NCBI GenBank assembly: GCA_963783445.1
Contig: CAWANP010000004.1
Span: 124,001 to 188,000 of the forward strand
DNA length: 64,000 bases
Source: CAWANP01 sp963783445
GTDB taxonomy: Bacteria; Chloroflexota; Anaerolineae; JAAYZQ01
Direction of reading: 5' to 3'
Below, piece after piece: positions 43,350 through 53,212 of this stretch; within the stretch, counting starts at the first letter, position 1; every line of letters starts with the position of its first letter. Position numbers and translations under genes: made by a program. The notes beneath the pieces are model-generated. The model was not told the origin of the DNA and searched no databases. It saw only the letters and a program-made list of their open reading frames with translations.

Positions 43350-43542
43350 GGCAGGGTGTGTTCCTCCTGGGCAAAAGCCACACTGCAGAAAAGCATGGGA
43401 ACTTGGGCCACGATGGGCCCAGCCCTATGATACATGGAGGGTCGTGCCCTGGCAAATCTGCTTTTGTACTGTGCCAGTTCTTTCCTTGGGCCTACCTATG
43501 GCCCGTCTGCTGGTGCTTGTGGGCGAGACTCTGAGGCAAGGT

Positions 43543-43662
43543 GACTTGTCATTCCCGCACGCTTTTGGCGGGAATCCATGCCACCAGCAACCGTCACCGC
43601 CGCAGTGTGGATGCCCGCGAGAATCATGCGGGTACGCCCGCCAGGACCACGCGGGCATGATA
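43543..43662. repeat. Repeat R3, inverted single copy
   Basis: Reverse complement of the 40 kb unit: CTTGTCATTCCCGCACGCTT, then CCACCAGCAACCGTCACCGC and GTGGATGCCCGCGAGAATCA. It sits upstream of the UroD-like gene and of the Bcp promoter. Nothing else is seen in 43350-43698. Confidence 0.75.
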
Positions 43663-43698
43663 GGGTCGAATGTATATGCCATCTATTTGACGATCTGT

Positions 43699-43728
43699 TT
43701 GCCAAGAAGGGGCCTGTTGATGTATACT
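43699..43728 (+). promoter_or_regulatory. Promoter for the bcp-MTHFR pair
   Basis: TTGCCA (43699-43704), 18 bp and TATACT (43723-43728), about 45 nt before the ATG at 43775. Confidence 0.5.
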
Positions 43729-43774
43729 GGTGCCATGAACAACGATTCGGCCTGGAACGAGGAGGATTGAACCG

Positions 43775-44245
43775 ATGTTAGCAGAAGGTACCCTTGCACC
43801 TGATTTTACGCTGGCCGTGGATGGCGGCGGGGAGGTCAGCTTGTCCGACTATCGCGGCAAGAAGGTGGTTCTGTACTTTTACCCGAAGGATGATACACCG
43901 GGCTGTACCACCGAGGCCTGCAACTTTCGAGACGATTATTCAGAGATCCTGGCCGCTGGCGCGACCGTCCTGGGCGTGAGCCCGGACAAGGTCAAGGCCC
44001 ACGACAAGTTCAAGCTCAAATATGACCTGCCCTTCCCGTTGCTCAGCGATCCCGAGCACGAGGTGGCCGAGACTTATGGCGCCTGGGGCGAAAAAAAGAT
44101 GTACGGCCGGACCTACATGGGCATCATCCGCTCCACCTATGTTCTCGACGAGGAGGGGGTGATCGTCAAGGTCTTTGCCAACGTGCGGCCCAAGAATCAC
44201 AGCCAGAAAGTGCTGGAGGTCCTGAAAGGCGATGGTCCTGCCTAG
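43775..44245 (+). CDS. bcp: Thioredoxin-dependent thiol peroxidase (Bcp/PrxQ)
   Basis: The 156-aa protein follows GAGGAGGATTGAACCG. YFYPKDDTPGCTTEACNFRD carries the peroxidatic Cys in the PrxQ context (PGCTTEAC, with the resolving Cys five residues later). GVSPDKVKAHDKFKLKYDLP and the conserved Arg in a TYVLDEEGVIVKVF-preceding strand complete the fold. It reduces peroxides using thioredoxin in the cytosol. Its stop overlaps the start of the MTHFR-like gene by 14 nt. Confidence 0.92.
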   Translation: MLAEGTLAPDFTLAVDGGGEVSLSDYRGKKVVLYFYPKDDTPGCTTEACNFRDDYSEILAAGATVLGVSPDKVKAHDKFKLKYDLPFPLLSDPEHEVAETYGAWGEKKMYGRTYMGIIRSTYVLDEEGVIVKVFANVRPKNHSQKVLEVLKGDGPA

Positions 44246-45110
44246 CTGGCGACAGGAGGGCCTTCCCGCGGCAACTGCCGGAAAAACCCTGGCGGAGGTA
44301 CTGGCGGCGGGTGATTTTGCCATCACGGTGGAGGTGCTGCCGCCCACGGGGCCCGATGCCGGGCCTCTGCTGGCAGCCCTGGAAGGCGTGGCTCACCTGC
44401 CTTTCTTTGGCTTCAGTGTGGCCACGAACCCGGTGGCCCGGCCGCACATGAGCGCCCTGGCCCTGAGCGCCCTGCTGCAGGCGCGCACCGGAAAACCGGC
44501 GACCCTACACTGTACGACCCGCGACCACAATCGCCTGAGTATGCAGGGTTTGCTGTGGGGGGCGGTGGCGCTGGGTATCCGGTCCGTGCTGGTCACGACA
44601 GGAGATTATGTCGCCTTGGGGGTCGAGGCCAGGACGACGTCCGTCCGTGACCTGGGTGTGATGGACCTGGTGCACATGGCCCGCCAGGCCGGCCACTTGG
44701 TCGGTGTGGCCCTGGATCCGCGCCCCGAGGCGGGGCGGCTGGCCCACGAGGTCCAGCGCCTGGAGCAGAAGGCCGGGGCCGGCGCCCAGTTTGTCGTTAC
44801 CCAGCCGGTTTTTGATGAGGCGGGAGCTGATGCTCTTTACCAGGCTACCCGCCACATCGGCATCCCTGTCCTACTGGGCATTCTACCCTTGCGCACGGCT
44901 CGCCACGCGTCGTTTCTGCACCACAAGGTGGCCGGCATCGTCGTCCCGGAGGGCATCCGGGAGCGCCTGGAGCGGGCGGCTGATCCTCAGGTCGAAGGCG
45001 TCGCCGGCGCCCGGGCGGTACTGCAGGCCGCCCGCCAGCGCTTCGCGGGGGCCTGCATCATGCCGCCTTTTGGTCACTATGAGATCCTGCCGGACATTGT
45101 GGCTCGGTGA
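44232..45110 (+). CDS. Methylenetetrahydrofolate reductase-family protein
   Basis: The 292-aa TIM barrel has FAITVEVLPPTGPD (family E-x-x-P-P motif), LHCTTRDHNRLSMQGLLWGA (the T-R-D-x-N motif), SVLVTTGDYV and FVVTQPVFD. The C-terminus (GACIMPPFGHYEILPDIV) is typical of stand-alone MetF-like proteins found in methylenetetrahydrofolate-dependent anaerobes. It likely binds FAD and folate. The 14-nt overlap with bcp indicates translational coupling. Confidence 0.85.
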   Translation: MVLPSWRQEGLPAATAGKTLAEVLAAGDFAITVEVLPPTGPDAGPLLAALEGVAHLPFFGFSVATNPVARPHMSALALSALLQARTGKPATLHCTTRDHNRLSMQGLLWGAVALGIRSVLVTTGDYVALGVEARTTSVRDLGVMDLVHMARQAGHLVGVALDPRPEAGRLAHEVQRLEQKAGAGAQFVVTQPVFDEAGADALYQATRHIGIPVLLGILPLRTARHASFLHHKVAGIVVPEGIRERLERAADPQVEGVAGARAVLQAARQRFAGACIMPPFGHYEILPDIVAR

Positions 45111-45310
45111 CCTTTCACAAAACTGACCTTGGCGTTTCCCTGCCTAATCCAGGCCTCCGCTGAGTCCCTCGACAAGCTCGGGAGGGACCTCAGCCGAATC
45201 GTCTGTAACCTGGTGGGTTCTTTTCGTTTCGGCGTAAAGCATCGGGTCACGGACCCGATGTAAGCGACCAAAGTGCCCGCATCTGTGCTGTGATGTGGCA
45301 GTAGGCTGAT
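45111..45310. repeat. Dispersed repeat R2, copy 2
   Basis: Second copy of the element at 37201-37330, including the identical 9-bp hairpin (45240-45260). It is longer by an inserted CTGAGTCCCTC...GAGGGACCTCAG inverted repeat (about 45160-45195). It lies between the MTHFR-like and molybdopterin genes. Confidence 0.55.
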
Positions 45311-45337
45311 CCTATGGTGAAACATGGAGGCATCGCT

Positions 45338-46138
45338 TTGAGAAAACTGAGCCGCCGCCAATTCGGCAGGCTGCTGCTGGGCGGGACCGCGGCCTCGCTG
45401 CTCAGCAACTGTACGCCCGGGCGCGAGGCTGGACTGCAGTCTCAGGCCACGGTACCGCGTCCCAGCCCGCCAAGCCCTACGCCTGACCTGGGTTCGCCGA
45501 TGCCGTCTCCAACGCCGGCGCCAACGATGCTTTCCAGCAAGAACGTCGGCAAGTTCTATGTCCGTTACCACAGAAAGTTTGAGGCGCCGGATCCAGCGCG
45601 GTGGACGCTGTCTGTGGATGGGCTGGTCCGCCACCCGCAGAGGTTGTCCCTGTCGAATGTGCTGGCCCTGCCCTCTATCTCGCAGGTATCGCGCATGAAA
45701 TGTGTGGAATGTTGGTCCGCGGCGGCCAAGTGGGAGGGCTTTCATCTTGGCACCCTGATGGAGCTGGCGGACCCCGATCCCAGGGCGGCCTGGGTCCACT
45801 TTCGCTGCGCGGATGGCTACTATGAGTCGATGAGGATCGAAGCCCTGCTGCAGGAGCGCGTCGTGTTCGTCCATCACATGAACGACGAGATCCTGCCCGA
45901 CATCTATGGCGCTCCGCTGCGGCTGATGGTGCCCTTTCGCTACGGCTACAAGAGCGCCAAGGCCATTACCAGCATCGACTTTGTGGAGGATGAGGTCTAT
46001 GGCTACTGGTCCACGGTGGGCTACTCGACCCACGGCAATATCGGGCCAGGCCGCGACAACCCGCTGGACCTGCCCGGCGTGCGTCAGATAGAAGGCGGCG
46101 AGGAGATCTTTTACGCGGAGGGGATCGAGTCCCAGTGA
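45338..46138 (+). CDS. Tat-exported molybdopterin-binding oxidoreductase (sulfite-oxidase fold)
   Basis: A TTG start at 45338 after GGAGGCATCGC gives MRKLSRRQFGRLLLGG, a twin-arginine signal with a lipobox-like SNC. An ATG at 45314 without a ribosome site would add eight residues. After a Pro-rich linker the catalytic domain has MKCVECWSAAAKWEG, whose Cys ligates Mo, and GAPLRLMVPFRYGYKSAK. This is the SUOX/MsrP-like molybdopterin domain alone, without a cytochrome or dimerisation domain. Probably a periplasm-side reductase or oxidase; substrate unknown. Confidence 0.85.
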   Translation: MRKLSRRQFGRLLLGGTAASLLSNCTPGREAGLQSQATVPRPSPPSPTPDLGSPMPSPTPAPTMLSSKNVGKFYVRYHRKFEAPDPARWTLSVDGLVRHPQRLSLSNVLALPSISQVSRMKCVECWSAAAKWEGFHLGTLMELADPDPRAAWVHFRCADGYYESMRIEALLQERVVFVHHMNDEILPDIYGAPLRLMVPFRYGYKSAKAITSIDFVEDEVYGYWSTVGYSTHGNIGPGRDNPLDLPGVRQIEGGEEIFYAEGIESQ

Positions 46139-46274
46139 TCCTTCGTTTCACTTGGAATGACGACTACCCGAAGGTGAGTGTCTTGCACATGGTTCGGCTA
46201 GCCGCGCCATGGCGCACTTGGTGAGACTTATTCGTGCTTCAAGGAGCATGCCCAGGTACGGGACAAAGAAAGAC

Positions 46275-46311
46275 AAAGAGGGCTGGTTCTCGTCGAGAAC
46301 CAGCCCTCTTT
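46275..46311. terminator. Strong bidirectional intrinsic terminator
   Basis: A perfect stem of about 17 bp (AAAGAGGGCTGGTTCTC with its complement) and a 3-nt loop. T-rich sequence follows on both strands, TTTGT (+) and TTTGTCTTTCTTTG (-). It separates the convergent molybdopterin and ferredoxin genes. Confidence 0.85.
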
Positions 46312-46328
46312 GTACCGCTTGACAGGAC

Positions 46329-46601
46329 TTAGGCCGCTTCGTAGCCCGGGCCCTCCGAGTAGAACCTGCGGTTCTGTTCGGTCGCCTCGGCATACTCGTC
46401 GGGGACCTCATCGTCGGGGAAGATCGCGTCGGTCGGGCACTCTGGCGCGCAGGCGCCGCAGTCGATGCAGGTGTCGGGATCGATCCAATAGCTGGCCCCC
46501 CACTCCTCATGGTCCTCCGGGCCGGCAACGATGCACTCCACCGGGCAGACCTCGGCACAGGCACCGTCGCGAATGCACAACTCTGTGATTACGTACGTCA
46601 T
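46329..46601 (-). CDS. 2[4Fe-4S] ferredoxin
   Basis: The 90-aa protein begins MTYVITELCIRDGACAEVCP and has a second cluster set CIDCGACAPECPTDA. The C-terminal ~20 residues are acidic and extend past the usual short ferredoxin. CIRDGACAEVCPVEC departs from CxxCxxC because the first spacing is longer (C-x5-C-x3-CP), which suggests one cluster may be [3Fe-4S] or atypical. It is adjacent to korBA and likely accepts their electrons. Confidence 0.85.
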   Translation of the reverse strand: MTYVITELCIRDGACAEVCPVECIVAGPEDHEEWGASYWIDPDTCIDCGACAPECPTDAIFPDDEVPDEYAEATEQNRRFYSEGPGYEAA

Positions 46602-46711
46602 GGCGAAACCTCCTCTTCTCTATATGATACAACTCTCAAACAGCGTGCGGCCATTGTACAACAGAATTCGGCCAGGTCCAAATCGGCCAGGGATGAATTG
46701 GCGCGGACCGG

Positions 46712-47586
46712 CTACATGAACTCGGCTCGCAGGCTGGCGACCTCAGCCTCGGAGAGCTTTTGCAGCTTGCGGGTGGCCACCGGGCCCTCCTTCAGCCCGG
46801 AACACCTGCTCCTCGTAGGTGGGCAGCTCGGTCTGGTAGATGATGCCCAGCGGAATGCGGTCACCCCACTCCAGCGCCTTTCTGGAAGGCGGCCACGCGG
46901 TCGCTGGGATCATGGTCCGTCTCCGCCAGCTTGTAGACCCGCTCGCGGTACCAGTCGTAGGTGTTCTTGCGGTTAAAAGTCACGCAGGGCTGGAGGATAT
47001 CCACCAGCGCATAGCCCTTGTGCTGGACCGCCTGGGCGATCAAGGCCGGCCAGGTCCTTGATGTCGCCGGCAAAGCCCCGGGCCATAAAGGTCGCCGCCA
47101 GCGGCCAGGGCCAGCGCCAGCGGGTTGGCCGCCATCTCGATGGCGCCATCGGGCGAGGTGCTGGTGATAAAGCCCGGATCGCTGGTAGGCGAGTACTGCC
47201 CCTTGGTCAGGCCATAGATCTGGTTGTTCTGGATCATGTCGACGATGTCCAGGTTGCGCCGGGCGGTGTGGATAAAGTGGCCCATGCCCAGGCCCATGCA
47301 GTCCCCGTCGCCGTGGACGGTGATCACCTTGAGGCCGTGATTGGCCAGCTTGGCGCCGGTGGCGACCGGCACCGGCCGGCCGTGCAGCGTCATAAAGCCG
47401 TTGACGTTGGCATAGTCGGGCAGCTTGCTGCCACAGCCGATGCCGCTGACAATGAGCACCTCGTGGGGCGCCAGGCCGGCCTTGACCAGGCCCTGCTTGA
47501 CCGCGTTGAGAATGCCAAAGTCGCCACAGCCGGGGCACCAGGTCGGTTTGCACGGAGCTTGCATAGTCCTTCGCAGTGACTGCCAT
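46712..47586 (-). CDS. korB: 2-oxoacid:ferredoxin oxidoreductase beta subunit (frameshifted)
   Basis: The start at 47586 (MAVTAKDYASS) leads into PTWCPGCGDFGILNAVKQGL, with cluster Cys, and VITVHGDGDCMGLGMGHFIH with NNQIYGLTKGQYSP, the ThDP-binding GDGD...NN motif. The C-terminus (QPCVTFNRKNTYDWYRERV, then SEAEVASLRAEFM) is intact in another frame, and the stop is at 46712. Several indels break the frame, but overall length is normal (~290 aa). It decarboxylates a 2-oxoacid with KorA and reduces ferredoxin. Substrate (oxoglutarate or pyruvate-like) is not resolved. Confidence 0.8.
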
Positions 47587-47587
47587 G

Positions 47588-49339
47588 CTATCGAACCTCC
47601 TTCAGGCCGGCCAGGACATCCTTCCGGGGAGAAGGCCCGCCCATCGTAGCGCAGAATGGTGTGGTCCACCTGGATGCAGGTCTCGCTCTGCAGCAGGCGC
47701 TTGAACTGGCCCGTATAGTTGTTCTCGACCACCACCAGCTTGCCCCCGTGCAGCGCTTCTGGCGGCGGCCTCTGCCGGGAAGGGCCACAGGTCGCGAAAG
47801 TGCACCAGGCGTGCCTTGCCCATCCAGCCGGTCGACCACCTCGCGCAGCACGCCGTAGGTCGAGCCCCAGCCCACCAGGACGATGGGCGCCTCGTCGGGG
47901 CCATAGCGCGTGGGCGGCTCGATGTCCTGCGCGGGCGGTCTCCAGCTTTTGCATCCGCTTCTGCATCATCTTGCTGCGGTTGTCCATGTCTTCGGTGATG
48001 TGCGCCAAACTCGTCGTGCTCGTCGCTGGCCGTGGCATAGACCGCCTTGGGATGGCCCGGCACCGCTCTGGGCGAGATGCCATCCTCGATGAACGAGATG
48101 GCGCTTGTAGGGCTCGGTCAGGGCATCCAGCTCACTCTGCAGCTGAGCAGCTTGCCCCGGTCGATCTCGATCTTGTCAAAGTCGATGGCGTCCACCTCGA
48201 CGGTCCGCAGCGAGCTGGCCAGGAGCTGGTCGGAGAGGACGATGACCGGGCGTCTGGTACTTTTCGGCCAGGTTGAAGGCCCGCCAGCCGCACTCAAAGT
48301 ACTCTTCGATGGTGCCCGGGCGCCAGCACCAGCCGGGGGAACTCGCCCTGGGAGGCGTGCAGCACAAAGAGCAGGTCGCTCTGCTCGGTGCGGGTCGGCA
48401 GGCCGGTGGATGGGCCGCCGCGCTGCGCTTCGACCACGACCAGGGGCACCTCGTTCATCCCCGCCAGGCCCAGCGCCTCGGCCATCAGCGCAAAGCCGCC
48501 GCCAGAGGTCGCCGTCATGGCCCGGGCGCCCACAAAGTTGGCGCCGATGGCCATGCACACCGCCGCAATCTCGTCCTCTGCGTGCTTGGTCACCACGCCG
48601 AACTCGTGTTCGTGCTTGGCCATCCACTCGATGACGGAGGTTGCCGGCGTCATGGGATAGGCTGAGATGAAACGGCAACCGCCAGCCAGCGCTCCCAGGG
48701 CGAAGGCCTGGTTGCCGGTCATGACCATCCGCTCGGGGGCATCCGGCACCTGGCTCCAGCTTCCACTCAAAGTCGGCGCGCATAGCGCTCCTGGGCATAG
48801 ATGTAGGCGGCCCGACGCCACACGCAGGTTGGCGGCTACCACCTCTGCCACCCTTGCGCTGAAAGTTCTGGCGGATGATGTCGGCCAGGCGCTCGTAGGA
48901 ATAGTCCACCACGCCAGCGGCGGCTCCCAGGGCCGCCGTGTTGGCCATCACCCGCTCGCCATGCTCCTTGGCGATCTCGATCAGGGGCACCGGCATGGCT
49001 TTGCGCCCCGCCTTTTGCGACGCTGCCTTCGGTCCACCTTGAGGCCCTCGTCATAGATGATGCCCCCGCCCTTGACCACTTCATCCTGGTGGGCCTCCAA
49101 TGCCTCCTTGTTCAGGGGCAGCAGGATGTGCACCGCGTCCTCGTGCGCATACAGGGGCTGCTCGTGGACGCGGATCTGGAAGAAGTTCAGCCCGCCCCGG
49201 ATGCGCGACATATAGTCCGGGAGGCCAAAGAGTGCAGGCCGCCCCTGGCCAGCGCCTGGGCAAATCCGGCGCCGCTGGACTCGACGCCCTGGCCCGCCGC
49301 TCCTGCGATCTTGAAGGTCATGTTGTTGATTATCGTCAT
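47588..49339 (-). CDS. korA: 2-oxoacid:ferredoxin oxidoreductase alpha subunit (frameshifted)
   Basis: The start at 49339 (MTIINNMTFKIAGAAGQGVE) opens a fused gamma domain (GQGVESSGAGFAQALARGG). The alpha domain follows: MTGNQAFALGALAGGCRFIS, YPMTPATSVIEWMAKHEHEF, TATSGGGFALMAEALGLAGM and QRGGPSTGLPTRTEQSDLLF. The end, VVVENNYTGQFKRLLQSETC, is the conserved alpha C-terminus. At least five frame changes interrupt it, while total length (~580 aa) is normal. Its stop adjoins the korB start, so the two form an operon. Confidence 0.8.
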
Positions 49340-49548
49340 GCGCACTGCTCCTTGTCTGCTACAGTCACGTTTGCTGCCGTTTTCCAAGGCTTCTTCTCAG
49401 ACCCGGGGACGGTGCTTTTCGGGGAATGAATTGCAGGTTTCCCGGTCACAGCCTCGGACCAATATCTCAGTTTACCATCAGTATACACCAGATGTCAAGT
49501 GTGTGAGCAACCTCTAACAGGGAGGGTGGATTTCAGCATCATGGGCGA

Positions 49549-49735
49549 CTTGATTCCAATGCACCGGTGGCGCCGGCCTTAACTTCGCGGAGTGAGCATC
49601 CTCAGATGCGAACGGACGGTGTTCCTATAGGCAAGACGTTCTGCATCAGGGGCCCGCCACGAGGCCTCGCGGTGGATGCTCCACTTCTCAAGAGCTAGGA
49701 TAACGTTTGCTGTCTGTCCACAAACCTGACGTGTA
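49549..49735. repeat. Dispersed repeat R1, copy 2
   Basis: Matches 34079-34240 over about 160-180 bp, with conserved GTGAGCATCCTCAGATGCGA and ACGGACGGTGT. It lies between korA and the hypothetical gene at 49880, where no coding frame is supported. Confidence 0.65.
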
Positions 49736-49750
49736 GCTAAAAGGGAGGAA

Positions 49751-49825
49751 GCCTGCCCGCGCAGGCAAGTCACGGTATACCGTGAGCTGTCATTCCCGTG
49801 AAGGCGGGCATGATTGGCCATGAGG
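49751..49825. repeat. Palindromes and partial R3 repeat
   Basis: GCCTGC-CCGC-GCAGGC (49751-49766) and the perfect 14-bp palindrome CACGGTATACCGTG (49771-49784) are followed by TGTCATTCCCGTGAAGGCGG and GCATGAT, a partial R3 unit. They sit just upstream of the promoter at 49841; the palindrome could be an operator. Confidence 0.5.
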
Positions 49826-49840
49826 TCTGCAACGATGATC

Positions 49841-49869
49841 TTGACACGCTTGTTGTTTTGAGTTATATT
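49841..49869 (+). promoter_or_regulatory. Near-consensus promoter giving an almost leaderless mRNA
   Basis: TTGACA (49841-49846), 17 bp and TATATT (49864-49869). The expected start site (about 49876) is only a few bases before the ATG at 49880, and no Shine-Dalgarno is present. Confidence 0.65.
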
Positions 49870-49879
49870 GTAGTCAACT

Positions 49880-50311
49880 ATGAAGAAAAGTAAAAAGGCG
49901 CGTACGCCCATCATTGAGTATGACGACTATCTGGCCATTGAACTCCCCGGCGAGCGGCCGCCCCAGGAACGCGATCGCCTGACAGACCAGGCCATGGTCG
50001 TGGCCTACGACCGGATCCGGCCAAAAGAAGCCAAGTGGCGCCTGCGCTCCCTGCACTTTGACCAGGGGGAATGGACGCGTACCGGTATCCGCCGCTGGTG
50101 GGCCGTCCACGAGGTCTGGTTTCTCGCCGGGGATCAGTTGAACCAACCGATCCCCGAGATCTGCCGCAGCTACGATGCACCCCAGGCAAACCTGCCTACC
50201 ATCTTTCTCTGTCATCGCAACACGCCAATGCTGCCGGCACACCAGCAGATCAAGGCCCTGCGCAAGAAGCCCAAAGGTGGCGCCCAGCACGATCCGCACA
50301 GCATGGGCTAG
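49880..50311 (+). CDS. Hypothetical protein, 143 aa
   Basis: Starts MKKSKKARTPIIEYDDYLAI directly behind a strong promoter. The protein is basic at both ends and Trp/Arg-rich in the middle (WRLRSLHFDQGEWTRTGIRR then WWAVHEVWFL). It has no signal peptide and no recognised domain. The alternation of charged and aromatic residues suggests a small nucleic-acid- or protein-binding domain, but this is not supported by a known family. The hydrolase gene follows after 40 nt. Confidence 0.55.
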   Translation: MKKSKKARTPIIEYDDYLAIELPGERPPQERDRLTDQAMVVAYDRIRPKEAKWRLRSLHFDQGEWTRTGIRRWWAVHEVWFLAGDQLNQPIPEICRSYDAPQANLPTIFLCHRNTPMLPAHQQIKALRKKPKGGAQHDPHSMG

Positions 50312-50351
50312 CGCCCCTGGCCGCGGCTCCCAACCACCTGGCATTCAGCCC

Positions 50352-51048
50352 ATGAAACAAGCCATCATCATCATCGGTGGATACAATTCCATCTGGACAG
50401 GTTATCTGAAAATGGCCCGCGAGCTGCAGTCCCTGACGGGGTTGCCCGCTGTCGCCGTACCCCTTTTGCCCTGGCACTGGTGGCGCGCAGAGCGGGCCAA
50501 GCAGGCCACGAGCATCCTTCAAAGGCTCGACGAGACCCTGGACTGGGCCCGCCGCCGGCACCAGGCGCACCGCTACATCCTGGTCGGCCACAGTGCGGGC
50601 GGCCTGATCGCCAGGCTCTACCTGAGCAACCGGCCGGTCTGGAACAGGATCTACCGGGGAGTGGAGCGCGTCTCCATGGTCGTTACGCTGGGCAGCCCTC
50701 ACTGTGACTCAGGGGGGCACAGAAGCGGCTGGTACCTTTCAGATGCGGCCCACGAGCTGGTGCCGGGCACGCCCTATGCCGATCGGGTACACTATCACAC
50801 GGTTGCCGGCCGCTGCATGCTAGGCGATCCAGCAGGAACGTGGAAGGAGCGCCGGGCCTATCGCTCCTACGTCTTTTTCTGCGGGCGAGGGGATAATTGG
50901 GGAGATGGGTGGTACCGCTGGCCTCCGCCGGCCTGGATGGGGCTGAAGGTGTGATTCTACCCGGAATCTCTCACTCGAAAAAGTACGGCGGCGCCTGGTA
51001 CGGTTCTTCGGGCGAGATCGTCCGGCGCTGGTGGCCAGATCGGGGTGA
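50352..51048 (+). CDS. Alpha/beta-hydrolase, PGAP1/lipase-like (frameshifted near C-terminus)
   Basis: The start at 50352 (MKQAIIIIGGYNSIWTGYLK) is chosen as the natural N-terminus. The nucleophile elbow is YILVGHSAGGLIARLYL and a following VTLGSPH is typical of lipase-like hydrolases. Near 50910 the frame shifts: the sequence resumes with VPLASAGLDGAEGVILPGIS, HSKKYGGAWYGSSGEIVRRW, the expected C-terminal part with a His. The exact end is uncertain (about 51048) because the last frame runs into the next gene. Substrate unknown. Confidence 0.65.
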
Positions 51049-51051
51049 GCG

Positions 51052-53212
51052 ATGGCCGCTGAGATCGTGTCTGCACCCCATACCGGCAACCAGACTATCT
51101 TCCTGTCTGGCCCGCCTGGCGCCGGCAAAACGACTCTGGCTGTGGAGCGCCTGCGCTACCTGTTGGCCCAGGGCGTGCCGGCCGAGCAGATCCTGATCAT
51201 GGTCCCCCAGCGAACGCTGGCCACCCCCTACTATGATGCCCTGGCCAGCGCGGAAGCTCCGGCGGGCGGACAGGTAGACGTGGCCACCATGGGCGGCCTG
51301 GCCCGCCGCACCCTCGAACTGTTCTGGCCCCTGGTGGCGGAACCTGCCGGTTTTTCCCATCCCGAAAGCCGGCCCCGTTTCCTGACCCTGGAGACGGCCC
51401 AGTACCACATGGACCGCATCGCTGGAGCCCTTTGTGGCCCAGGGCGCCTTTGACGGCATTACCATCCCCCGCGCCCGGCTGGTGAGCCAGATCATCGACA
51501 ACCTGAACAAGGCGGCCGCCGTAGGTTTCCCGCCGGACGAGATTGCCGCGCGGCTCAAGAGCGCCTGGAGCGGCGAATCGGCCCGGCTGCGCATCTATGA
51601 CCAGGTCCAGGCCGTGGCCCTGGCCTTCCGCCGCACCTGCCTGGCGGACAACCTTCTGGACTGGTCGCTGCAGATCGAGATCTTTTGGCAGCGTCTCCTG
51701 CCCCTGCCCGAGCTCCGGCGCTACCTTTTGGGCGGCTACCGCCACCTCATCGCCGACAATACGGAGGAGGACATCCCTGTCGCCCACGACTTGCTGAGGA
51801 TGTGGCTGCCCCAGTGCGAGTCGGCGCTGGTGGTCCACGATATGGGCGGCGGCTACCGCGTCTTTCTGGGGGCCGATCCGCAGGGAGCTCTGGCGCTGGG
51901 CAGCATCTGCCGCCACAGCGTGGTGTTGACCGGACTCCCACGTCATGTCGCCCCAGGTGGCCGCCCTGGGCAGGCAGCTGGCAGCGCCATTTGTCCCGTC
52001 ACAGTCGCGCCCGAACCGGCGATTCAGGCCCGCGCGCCAGAGACCAGCCGCGGAAGTCGCGGACGCGTACGAGGCACTGGCCCTGTCCCCGCGAGTTCCA
52101 TCCGTTTTCACCCGCAGATGCTCGATTGGGTGGCTGACCGAGTTTCCCGCCTGGTGAACGAGGAGGGGGTCCGCCGGGCGAGATCGCTATCCTGGCTCCC
52201 TTTCTCAGCGACGCGCTGCGTTTCTCCCTGAGCGAGAGGCTGGCGCACTTTCAACATCCCAGTTCGCAGCCACCGTCCCTCCGCGACTCTGCGGGAGGAG
52301 CCGGCCGCCCGCTGCCTGCTGACGCTGGCCAAGCTGGCCCACCCTGACTGGCGCCGCCCGCCGCCCGCGGCCGACGTGGCCCATGCCCTGGCTCTGTCCA
52401 TCGACGATCTGGATCCCGTGCGCGCCCGTCTGCTGACCGATATCGTCTACCGATCGCGGGAGGGCCGGCCAACGCTGACGCCCTTTCACCAGATTGTGCC
52501 GGACATGCAGCAGCGGATCAGCTACCTGCTGGGGGGCGCTATGGCGAACTCTGGCAGTGGATCCAAGATTATGTCGAGACTAGTGAGGGAACCGACCGGC
52601 TGGATCACTTTCTCAGCCGCCTGTTTGGCGAACTGCTGTCCCAGCCGGGTTTTGGCTTTCACCATGACATGGACGCCGGCGCCATGGCCGCCAATCTCAT
52701 CGAATCGGTCCTGAAATTTCGGCAAGGGTATTTGCCCCAGGCGGCCGCTCAGGGTCGAGGCTCCGGGCCCGGATCCGGGCCTGGAGTACGTCGATATGGT
52801 CGAGCGCGGCGTCGTGGCCGCCCAGTACGTGTCGAGCTGGAAGACCCAGCCCCAGGACGCGGTACTGCTGGTACCGGCCTATACCTTCCTGATGATGAAC
52901 CGGCCGGTGACGGTCCAGTTCTGGCTGGACGCCGGCAGCGGGGCCTGGGTGGAGCGCATCTACCAGCCACTGACCCATCCCTACGTCCTGCGCCGCGACT
53001 GGGAGGAGGGCCAGGTCTGGTCCGACGAGGACGAGGTCCGCGTGCGGGATGAGGCGCTGGTCCGTCTGATCCTGGGCCTGACGGCTCGCTGCCGCCAGCG
53101 GATCTACCTGGCCTACAGCGAGCTGAACGAGCGGGGCTACGAGCAGCAGGGACCCGCTCCTGCAGGCGTCCAGCGCCTGCTGCGCAGCCAGGAGAAAGGC
53201 CCGGAGCCATGA
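51052..53212 (+). CDS. AddB-like helicase/ATPase component (frameshifted)
   Basis: The start (MAAEIVSAPHTGNQTIFLSG) leads into Walker A SGPPGAGKTTLAVERL and a motif Ia-like LIMVPQRTLATPYYDAL. Further on come GGYRHLIADNTEEDIPVAHD (a DEXX-box-like DNTEE) and YRVFLGADPQGALAL. Fragments continue through other frames to LTARCRQRIYLAYSELNERG, and the stop (53210-53212) overlaps the next ATG. The arrangement, a UvrD-like but degenerate ATPase before a UvrD helicase and a PD-(D/E)XK nuclease, resembles AddAB/RexAB. Assignment to AddB itself is inference. Confidence 0.65.
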
